From CAZGDV01 sp964524995 (GTDB taxonomy: Bacteria > Chloroflexota > Dehalococcoidia > SZUA-161), in contig CAZGDV010000051.1 of the NCBI GenBank assembly GCA_964524995.1, positions 1-20,496 of the forward strand: a DNA stretch of 20,496 bases, in the 5' to 3' direction. The notes under the pieces are model-generated. The model saw only the letters and a program-made list of their open reading frames with translations, was not told where the DNA came from and ran no database searches. This document shows, piece after piece, positions 14,862 to 20,496 of this stretch (position 1 is its first letter; each line of letters opens with the position of its first letter). A program made the position numbers and the translations under genes.

Positions 14862-14877
14862 GCCGCGACCCCGCGGC
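14862..14877 (-). repeat. GC-only hairpin in the gap before the acetyltransferase gene
   Basis: GCCGCG and CGCGGC form a 6-bp all-G:C stem with a 4-base loop within the 207-base gap 14744-14950, the largest gap in the array. No T-run follows on the minus strand, so it is not a canonical terminator. The rest of the gap shows no open frame on the coding strand and no promoter I can support. Confidence 0.35.
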
Positions 14878-14950
14878 CCTCACGATCTCTCCCACATTAT
14901 ACTACTCGGAACACTGTGGCAGAGGCACAGCAGCTACGATCGACTTGAAG

Positions 14951-15679
14951 CTATCTCCTTCGGACCATCCACGCGTATCGCCCGAATCCATCCATTGTGT
15001 ACTCCGATATATCATATCTCCGCAGTGAGCGCGAGCGCCGTCCCAGCATTCCCTGGATGGGTTCCCGGAAATGGCGCTTGTGCATATCGTCCAGGATGAT
15101 GGTTCCTCTCTCTGCCAACAACTCAACGACGGTGCTGAAGGATGCAACTCTTCCGACAACGTGGCCAATGTCGTGCAAGATGAAGTCGAAGGGGCCTTTC
15201 TCCGCATCCCGGAACTCCGTCCAAGGCATCAATCCCTCGGTTGACATGTTCTCGCCCGCGAGGAAGTCGGCCGTTTTCTGTAGCCAACTCGGGTCGTCGT
15301 CAACCGAACAGACGATGCAGTCGGGATCAACATCGCGACGATAGCATCTCAGTACGTACGAGCTGAAACCAGAACCGAGGTCCAGAATCGACGTGGGTCT
15401 AAGGTTGTAGCAAAGGAACAGAAGTAGACATGAAAGCTGAAGCGATATTGCGGAGCGGGGAATCGAGACGTTTGAGACGAAGCGACTGTACTTCTCCTCG
15501 AGGTCTGTACTGCCCAGGATTTGGTCATATCGATACTCTTTGAGGAAGGGGTAGTCTCGATCGAGACGGCGCTTGTTGAGGATGCCCTCAACCAACCGCT
15601 TCGGTCTGCCGCCCGTGGCCTTGAGGCGTGCCAGTATCCTTCTCTTGCGCAATGCTCTGGGTACTGGAAGCTTCTGCAT
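14951..15679 (-). CDS. class I SAM-dependent methyltransferase
   Basis: A 242-residue protein whose central part is a Rossmann methyltransferase. SILDLGSGFSSYVL (about residues 95-108) is motif I, CSVDDDPSWLQKT holds the acidic residue that binds the SAM ribose, and FDFILHDIGHVVG is motif IV. GTIILDDMHK is the later strand. The N-terminal 60 residues are very basic and may contact a negatively charged glycan or membrane, but no helix is hydrophobic enough for a signal anchor. The start at 15679 has GGTGA eight bases upstream. It lies between the FkbM methyltransferase and the acetyltransferase, so sugar or glycan methylation is the probable job. The specific family is not recognised. Confidence 0.75.
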   Translation of the reverse strand: MQKLPVPRALRKRRILARLKATGGRPKRLVEGILNKRRLDRDYPFLKEYRYDQILGSTDLEEKYSRFVSNVSIPRSAISLQLSCLLLFLCYNLRPTSILDLGSGFSSYVLRCYRRDVDPDCIVCSVDDDPSWLQKTADFLAGENMSTEGLMPWTEFRDAEKGPFDFILHDIGHVVGRVASFSTVVELLAERGTIILDDMHKRHFREPIQGMLGRRSRSLRRYDISEYTMDGFGRYAWMVRRR

Positions 15680-15729
15680 ATGCTGTCACCACCACGATAG
15701 GATGGGGCCACATAGTTAGCCAGGTAGGT

Positions 15730-15759
15730 TTCGATGCGGGTCAGCTGTATAGCATCGAA
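15730..15759 (-). repeat. 8-bp inverted repeat between two methyltransferase genes
   Basis: TTCGATGC (15730-15737) and GCATCGAA (15752-15759) form a perfect 8-bp stem with a 14-base loop in the 144-base gap 15680-15823. It lies about 50 bases upstream of the downstream methyltransferase start. No T-run follows. Confidence 0.4.
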
Positions 15760-15808
15760 GATGGTACGACGCCATCCCCTCCATTACGTGTTTCTCCACT
15801 GGCTGCGC

Positions 15809-15838
15809 TGGTTCCATCTCCCTCTAGTCCGTGAACCA
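15809..15838 (-). repeat. 6-bp inverted repeat enclosing the FkbM stop codon
   Basis: TGGTTC (15809-15814) and GAACCA (15833-15838) pair across an 18-base loop holding the TAG stop of the FkbM gene. A stem of this length over a stop can occur by chance, so this is weak on its own. Confidence 0.2.
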
Positions 15839-16765
15839 TAAGGCCCTCAACGACTCTTCATGCGAGTCCGGCACGATGCAGTATAGATTAACTGCGCCGC
15901 CCCTCCTGAAGACATCAAACTTGAAGTCCTCGGGGGAGTGGATGGGCACTACCTGGAGTGACTTCCTTGTTGTAGCGTATACCCGATAGTTGAACCTCGT
16001 TAGGAAGTCATGTATGTCTGCATAGCTGTATCCCCAATCTTGAGTGTATCTGGACACCTCGACGATGAGCATTGGCGGAGTGCTTGAGCCCAGGAGCCTC
16101 TGTGCGCCCGATAGGACCATCAACTCTGGGCCGTCTACGTCTATCTTCACCACATCCACATGGGCAATGCCTTGTTCGGCAAGGAAGGAATCCACGGTTC
16201 TCATACCTATCTCGTAGCCATCCATATTCTTCAGCATCTCCTTCTCTCCGTGAACGGTCTCGGTAGTCTGGAGAGAGCCGTAGAAACTGTCGGATCTGTA
16301 GAACGTTACCTTGTCCATGTCCCGGTCACCCAATGCAAGCTGCACCGGCGAGACATTGGCGAGGTTGTTGACGAGTATGGATCGCTTGAGTCCCTCGTAG
16401 TTGTGGGGGTCAGGCTCGAAGCTGTACACATGTCCTACGCCCTTGGTTAGTTTAGCCGCAATAACCGTGTAGATACCGACATGCGCTCCAATATCCAGGA
16501 TCACGTTACCTGGCTTCACGACTGATAGCAGAAACTCCTCGAGATCTCTCTCGTGGGAACCCTGGGCAGCAATCTGACGCCAGAACCTCTCTCTCAGATC
16601 AACAGTGAATGAAATGCCGCAAGCCAAACGGATATCGACCACATTTGGCGTTAGCCGTCCTACTACCGTTCTTCCCAGTCCGCTCAGCCTAGACGATGGG
16701 AGTCTCTCAAGTGCCCGAAGCAGAGTCCTTGCCAGAACTACCCTTCGGCTTACTACGTATCTCAT
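15824..16765 (-). CDS. FkbM-family methyltransferase
   Basis: A 313-residue FkbM-type SAM-dependent methyltransferase, common in polysaccharide clusters and usually O-methylating sugars. Motif I is VILDIGAHVGIYTV at about residues 85-98, followed by VYSFEPDPHNYEGLKRSI (the FEP block typical of FkbM). VALGDRD-type residues appear as LALGDRDMDKVTFY, and VVKIDVDGPELMVL is the FkbM metal/substrate block. The N-terminal 60 residues are basic, with an amphipathic stretch. The start ATG at 16765 is 88 bases after the ABC exporter stop. With three other methyltransferases present, the glycan is likely to be multiply methylated, or some enzymes cap chain termini. Confidence 0.88.
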   Translation of the reverse strand: MRYVVSRRVVLARTLLRALERLPSSRLSGLGRTVVGRLTPNVVDIRLACGISFTVDLRERFWRQIAAQGSHERDLEEFLLSVVKPGNVILDIGAHVGIYTVIAAKLTKGVGHVYSFEPDPHNYEGLKRSILVNNLANVSPVQLALGDRDMDKVTFYRSDSFYGSLQTTETVHGEKEMLKNMDGYEIGMRTVDSFLAEQGIAHVDVVKIDVDGPELMVLSGAQRLLGSSTPPMLIVEVSRYTQDWGYSYADIHDFLTRFNYRVYATTRKSLQVVPIHSPEDFKFDVFRRGGAVNLYCIVPDSHEESLRALWFTD

Positions 16766-16815
16766 GGTGCAGGTATCAGGACCTCATGGTCGGCAATGCA
16801 TCAACAGCTCACGAT

Positions 16816-16860
16816 GGGGTAGTGGACGAAACGACCCGTATCGACATGAGATGCTACCCC
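16816..16860 (-). repeat. 7-bp inverted repeat at the ABC exporter stop codon
   Basis: GGGGTAG (minus strand, at 16860-16854, containing the ABC stop TAG) pairs with CTACCCC (minus strand, 16822-16816) across a 31-base loop. It lies in the gap between the exporter and the FkbM gene. No T-run follows. Confidence 0.3.
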
Positions 16861-18671
16861 TTTTCGGTTGAAGCGTCTTGAGTCCTATAAAGCTCCCAGT
16901 ACTTACCACGCTTCTCGATGAGGGCATCGTGTGTTCCGCTCTCCACAACCCGACCCTCGTCCAGGACATATATGGTATCTGCTTTCCTGATGGTGGACAA
17001 CCTGTGAGCGATGACGATGGTTGTGCATCTCTCCGATACCCTGTCTACTGCTTCCTGGACAATGGACTCGGAGACCGTATCGAGAGAGCTCGTGGCCTCA
17101 TCGAGGATCAATATCTCGGGATTCCTTATCATCGCCCTGGCGATGGCGATGCGTTGTCTCTCGCCAACCGACAACCGCACTCCCCTGTCGCCGACAACTG
17201 TATCATACCCTTGGGGGAGCTGTTCAATGAACTCGTGCGCGTTTGCCAATCTGGCCGCCTCTACCGTCTGCTCCAGACCGTATTCGTCGCCGAACCCTAT
17301 GTTGTCCTTCACGGAGGCGTTGTATAGGAAGGTATCCTGACCGACGAAACCGACGCGTGTCAGGAACGTCGATATGTCGTACTCTCCCAGGTCGACTCCG
17401 TCCAGGCACACGCTGCCACTGTCAACCTCGTAGAGCCGCAGCAGGAGGTCGACAAGGGTAGACTTGCCCGAACCCGAGGGGCCGACAAGAGCGGTCACTC
17501 GGTCCTTCTCAAACCTCAGCGATACGTCGCGTAGGGTTGCCTCTCTTCCTTTGTGGGCGAAAGAGACCCCGTGGAACTCGATAGCGTGCGTCAGGCCGGG
17601 GAATGGCCGCTCGCCGTTGCGCAGTTGATTATACTCCTGGTCCTTCAGCAAACCCGCTATCAGTTCGAGGTCCGGCAGATTGGACATGGCGTGCAGGATG
17701 AAGGTGCTGAAACTGCCAATGCGCGGCAAGAGCCTGAGGAGGGCATAGGCAAAAGTGCCGAACATGGGGATCATTGAGGCGAACGAGTCCGGGTAGAGAA
17801 GGCGAATCCCTATCACAACAATGCCGATGGAGGTGTAGATGACCAGGGATATCGCGAGTGCAGGTACCTGAGACCAGAAGGCATCTCTCTGCCAGTACCT
17901 CCATCTTGACGACGTCGCCGTGTTGAACTCCCTCTTCCAGCGTGGAGATGCAAGCGAGGCCCGTATCTGTTTGACCCCTCCGATATACTCGTTCAGGAGA
18001 ACGTTCTGTTGCTCTGCCGTGCGCACCATGGCCTTCCCCGCCGTATAGGACACCCTTCTGCCCAGGTAGCGTGACAACAAGAAATAGCCCAGTGATGCCG
18101 CGGCTACGGCGAGCGTTGCCTTCCACGAGATCGAAATCAGAAGGGAGAGCACCGACAACGCGATGATTGAGTCTGCAAGCATCTTGGCAAGCGCATTGAA
18201 GACCTTGGTTATCGCGCGAATAGCAATATTTGCCTTGTAGAGCAACTCCCCTTGCTTGAGGTCGACGAAGAACTGGTAGTCGGATTCGAGGTACTTGGAG
18301 AAAATCCTGCGTTGGGTTTCGATCTGAATGTCAGCGGTCGTTTTGACCGAGAATCGATTGTAGGTAAGTCTCAGCAAGAAGACCATAATCGAGACTATCA
18401 CGAAGAGGATTCCATAGGATACGAGGAGGTCGGTTGGAAAGACCTCTGCGGCAGCGCGTACTGCACTCAGGAACGGATTGCCGCTGAGCCCCGTGGCTTG
18501 GTCCAGACTGGCCTCTAGAATGGGATAGAGGAGAGCCACGTTTGTCGCCTCGACGTAGCCCGCCAGCATGGATAGTACAACGAGCACGACCAGACGTCTC
18601 TTGTACGGTCTGAGGAAGAACCAGATGGTGCGGAGGCCTGCGCCTCCCGGCTTGGGCTTCCTGGCGGCCAC
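16854..18671 (-). CDS. ABC exporter (fused membrane and ATPase domains), candidate glycolipid flippase
   Basis: A 605-residue half-transporter of the MsbA/PglK-like exporter type. The first 330 residues hold a six-helix membrane domain (for example LVVLVVLSMLAGYV, YGILFVIVSIMVFLL and LAISLVIYTSIGIVVIGI). The ATPase follows: Walker A GPSGSGKST at about residue 395, Q-loop VGFVGQDTF, signature RLSVGERQRIA near 495, Walker B ILILDEATSSLD near 519 and H-loop IVIAHRLST near 550. It starts at a GTG (18671), as the only in-frame start after the upstream stop in the same frame; no good Shine-Dalgarno is seen. As the only transporter besides TauE in a glycan cluster lacking Wzx, it most likely flips a lipid-linked saccharide. 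Confidence 0.88.
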   Translation of the reverse strand: MAARKPKPGGAGLRTIWFFLRPYKRRLVVLVVLSMLAGYVEATNVALLYPILEASLDQATGLSGNPFLSAVRAAAEVFPTDLLVSYGILFVIVSIMVFLLRLTYNRFSVKTTADIQIETQRRIFSKYLESDYQFFVDLKQGELLYKANIAIRAITKVFNALAKMLADSIIALSVLSLLISISWKATLAVAAASLGYFLLSRYLGRRVSYTAGKAMVRTAEQQNVLLNEYIGGVKQIRASLASPRWKREFNTATSSRWRYWQRDAFWSQVPALAISLVIYTSIGIVVIGIRLLYPDSFASMIPMFGTFAYALLRLLPRIGSFSTFILHAMSNLPDLELIAGLLKDQEYNQLRNGERPFPGLTHAIEFHGVSFAHKGREATLRDVSLRFEKDRVTALVGPSGSGKSTLVDLLLRLYEVDSGSVCLDGVDLGEYDISTFLTRVGFVGQDTFLYNASVKDNIGFGDEYGLEQTVEAARLANAHEFIEQLPQGYDTVVGDRGVRLSVGERQRIAIARAMIRNPEILILDEATSSLDTVSESIVQEAVDRVSERCTTIVIAHRLSTIRKADTIYVLDEGRVVESGTHDALIEKRGKYWELYRTQDASTEKG

Positions 18672-18755
18672 ATCTTCGCTGCGGAGGGATTTCGCTAGCT
18701 TGACAGGCCGTGATTGCGAGCCTCTGTCGATGTGTTCTACTCCCGGAGAGCTGAC

Positions 18756-19538
18756 CTAGACCTGATCGAACTCTCGCCCCAAAGCATAAAACACATCTTG
18801 CGGCTTCTCAATAGGGTAGTCAAGATTGACCGTTATCAGGAGGGCGTTTTCGTGATGATCGCCCTTGAGGTCACCCCATTCGGACTTGGCAGGGAGTGTT
18901 TGTACCTTGGCTTCGCCGAACGAGCAGAACCCGTGGTCTGAGATCACGATCAGCTTGTTTGAATCGCTGTCGAGGAAATCCGAATCGATCAAGAGTTCTC
19001 CAACCCTGGCATCGAGTCTCTCGTACCATTCGAGTACGCAGTCCTCTCCCCAATGGAAATGTTGCACGCGGTCCAGGAAGGTGTAGACGGATATCAACAC
19101 GTCAGGCTGCTGTGCCATCAGCTCCTTCGTCGTCTGGGTAACAGTATCCAACTCCTCTTGCCACTCTTCATCGTTGGTAGGAAGGCCAAAGCCTACAGGC
19201 TCGAAGTCGACCCCGAAGGAATACGGCGGGACGACGAAGGGCACATTCACGGCCTTCACTATCTTGCCTTCCCGGCTCAGCACATCCCATATGAAGTCGA
19301 CCTTGATGTCCTCTCGCTTCACGATCCTGTCGCCGACGGCAAAGCTGTCGTGCCCGTGCTCGGCGAAGGTCTTGCCGCAGAACATGCCGCACCATATCGA
19401 TGGAGAGATGGGTTTCTCGGTGAGAACGAGATCCCTGGCAGAACCGACCTCACACAGTCTCCGGAAGGTTGACAGTCTATCGAGGTTCGGGCGTATCATG
19501 GTCCAAGTGGCCGCGTCTACTCCCAGTACCAGTATCAC
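18756..19538 (-). CDS. alkaline-phosphatase-superfamily type I phosphodiesterase/nucleotide pyrophosphatase-like protein
   Basis: A 260-residue metal-dependent phosphohydrolase-like protein. LVLGVDAATW provides the first metal Asp (Asp8). SPSIWCGMFCGKTFAEHG aligns with the nucleophile block of type I phosphodiesterases, with Ser45 in the nucleophile position usually filled by Thr. YTFLDRVQHFHW, VISDHGF and GDHHENALL supply the remaining Asp and His ligands, so the active site appears complete. It is shorter than typical NPP enzymes and has no signal peptide, pointing to a cytoplasmic enzyme. It starts at GTG 19538 with GGAGAG upstream. The ABC exporter follows after 84 bases in the same frame. 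Its substrate could be a nucleotide sugar, a phosphodiester on the glycan or a lipid phosphate. Confidence 0.78.
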   Translation of the reverse strand: MILVLGVDAATWTMIRPNLDRLSTFRRLCEVGSARDLVLTEKPISPSIWCGMFCGKTFAEHGHDSFAVGDRIVKREDIKVDFIWDVLSREGKIVKAVNVPFVVPPYSFGVDFEPVGFGLPTNDEEWQEELDTVTQTTKELMAQQPDVLISVYTFLDRVQHFHWGEDCVLEWYERLDARVGELLIDSDFLDSDSNKLIVISDHGFCSFGEAKVQTLPAKSEWGDLKGDHHENALLITVNLDYPIEKPQDVFYALGREFDQV

Positions 19539-19698
19539 AGTCTTCTCTCCACGTGGATCGAGGCACTTACTGTGCCCCGTATGATTGCTGCTACTGAGTG
19601 TAACCCAGATGGGGGGCGGACGCTACACGCTTGCCCCTGAGACGATGTGGATCGACTGATGCTTGAGGGCATTCGGGTCGGGCGCAAGTCGCCTGCCT
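19539..19698 (-). other. 160-base gap between TauE-like and phosphodiesterase genes
   Basis: This gap could carry a promoter for the downstream array, but I found no convincing -35/-10 pair. It contains a weak hairpin GGCAC-TTACT-GTGCC (19562-19576) and the palindrome CCACGTGG (19549-19556), neither strong enough to assign a function. Confidence 0.25.
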
Positions 19699-20496
19699 TC
19701 ACCAGAGGAATGTATTCACTAATGTCAACGCGCCGAGCGCCACCATCGCCAGGCCTATCACAAGCTTCAGCCTGTCGGCATTCACCTTCTTGACCGTCGC
19801 GGCCGCGACAGGTGCGGCCACCACGGACCCGAGAGTCGCAGCCCCAGCCAAGTGCCAGTACACATCACCTTCGAAGAGCAGGTAGCTGAGGAAACCCACC
19901 GCACATACGATAGCTATCGATACTGTGGTAACCCCTACCGAACTCCGGGAATCCCGGCCGCTGACGATCTGGCCGCCGGTTACCAGGGGGACGTAGCCGC
20001 CGCCGCTTATGCCTTTGTTGAAGGAGCCGAGGACTCCCATGGCTATGATTCCTCGCCACGAAAACGAGCCCTTGGCCTTTCGCCTCACGAAAACAAACAG
20101 CCCCATGAGAAGCACGATCGATCCGATATATGCCTCCAACGCCAATGTCGAAATGCTGACAGCTGTGAAGACCCCGACCAGCACGCCCACGATGCCGCAC
20201 GCAACCAGCAGAAGGATGAGCTTGGAATCCGTGGACTTGGGCAGATAGCCGAGACCGCGTAGCCGGCGCTTGATGAGTTCTTCATCCCGCCTGAAGTCCA
20301 GGTGTATGTTGCCGAGGCGATGGTGAGCCAGTCCCCCGATCACCCCACCCGCGAGTTGGCTCAACAACACCGCCGGCACTACTTGCAGGGGCGAGAACCC
20401 GATTATAAGCAAGATGGGAGTCATAGGCGTGCCATAGCCCACTCCGAAGGCAACAGCCAGATACTGACATAGGACCGCGATTGCGGCCACCGAAAC
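19699..20496 (-). CDS. TauE/SafE (TSUP) family membrane transporter, N terminus at window edge
   Basis: A polytopic membrane protein of the TauE/SafE family, whose members carry sulfite, sulfoacetate, sulfate or other anions. The first repeat is visible as VGYGTPMTPILLIIGFSPLQVVPAV and the second as MGVLGSFNKGISGGGYVPLVTGG, the typical glycine-rich paired motifs. Hydrophobic helices fill the rest, ending in VALGALTLVNTFLW. A charged cytoplasmic loop with RRDEELIKRRLRGLG lies between them. The frame is open to the window edge; a GTG at 20490 could start it, but helix 1 would then be short, so I treat it as 5' partial. A sulfotransferase further downstream in the array makes a sulfate or sulfite-related role attractive but unproven. 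Confidence 0.85.
   Translation of the reverse strand, partial: VSVAAIAVLCQYLAVAFGVGYGTPMTPILLIIGFSPLQVVPAVLLSQLAGGVIGGLAHHRLGNIHLDFRRDEELIKRRLRGLGYLPKSTDSKLILLLVACGIVGVLVGVFTAVSISTLALEAYIGSIVLLMGLFVFVRRKAKGSFSWRGIIAMGVLGSFNKGISGGGYVPLVTGGQIVSGRDSRSSVGVTTVSIAIVCAVGFLSYLLFEGDVYWHLAGAATLGSVVAAPVAAATVKKVNADRLKLVIGLAMVALGALTLVNTFLW

Noticed and set aside
19549..19556. CCACGTGG palindrome as an operator.
   Set aside because: It is only 8 bases long and GCCACGTGGC also occurs inside the first gene (41-50), so it is not specific to regulatory DNA here.
19539..19698. Sigma-70-like promoter, for example TACACT as a -10 box on the minus strand.
   Set aside because: No acceptable -35 element lies 16-18 bases upstream, so the match is not above background.

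Overview
The window looks like bacterial chromosomal DNA of moderately high GC by eye, densely packed, with ATG and some GTG starts and short or overlapping gene junctions. The lineage cannot be assigned from this sequence. There are no tRNAs, rRNAs, insertion sequences or CRISPR arrays, and no gene-free stretch reaches 300 bases; the longest gaps are about 140-210 bases.

Layout. Bases 1-1694 (plus strand) hold a sugar-nucleotide epimerase/dehydratase-like gene and a HAD phosphatase. They converge on one long minus-strand array running from the right edge down to 1748. In transcription order the array is: TauE/SafE transporter (cut by the window edge), alkaline-phosphatase-superfamily phosphodiesterase, ABC exporter, FkbM methyltransferase, second class I methyltransferase, hexapeptide O-acetyltransferase, GT2 glycosyltransferase, sulfotransferase, TylF-like methyltransferase, TIM-barrel sugar isomerase/epimerase, Gfo/Idh/MocA oxidoreductase, GmhA-type phosphoheptose isomerase, second Gfo/Idh/MocA oxidoreductase, CMP-sugar synthetase, PtmA-like SDR, KdsC-like HAD phosphatase, NeuB-family synthase, GT-B-like glycosyltransferase and a class I methyltransferase.

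Interpretation. The core from 2822 to 11079 reads as a pathway that makes and activates a nonulosonic (sialic-acid-like) sugar: an aldose or ketose phosphate is prepared by the isomerase and oxidoreductases, condensed with PEP by the NeuB-family enzyme, dephosphorylated by the KdsC-like HAD protein and activated with CMP. The NeuB protein lacks the usual C-terminal SAF domain and carries an SGHE motif resembling 9-phosphate synthases. Together with the adjacent phosphatase, this favours a phosphorylated route. No aminotransferase, NeuC-type epimerase or GNAT N-acetyltransferase is present, so the product may be a de-amino acid such as KDN or something less familiar. A true GmhA-type isomerase raises the speculative possibility of a heptose-phosphate substrate.

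The right half (11127-18671) assembles, decorates and exports a glycan: two candidate glycosyltransferases in the whole cluster, one sulfotransferase, one O-acetyltransferase, four methyltransferases and one ABC flippase/exporter. No initiating phosphoglycosyltransferase, polymerase or ligase is visible, so the cluster probably continues outside the window. Several intergenic gaps contain inverted repeats. The most interesting is a three-arm, mutually exclusive hairpin arrangement ahead of the last gene (2769-2819).
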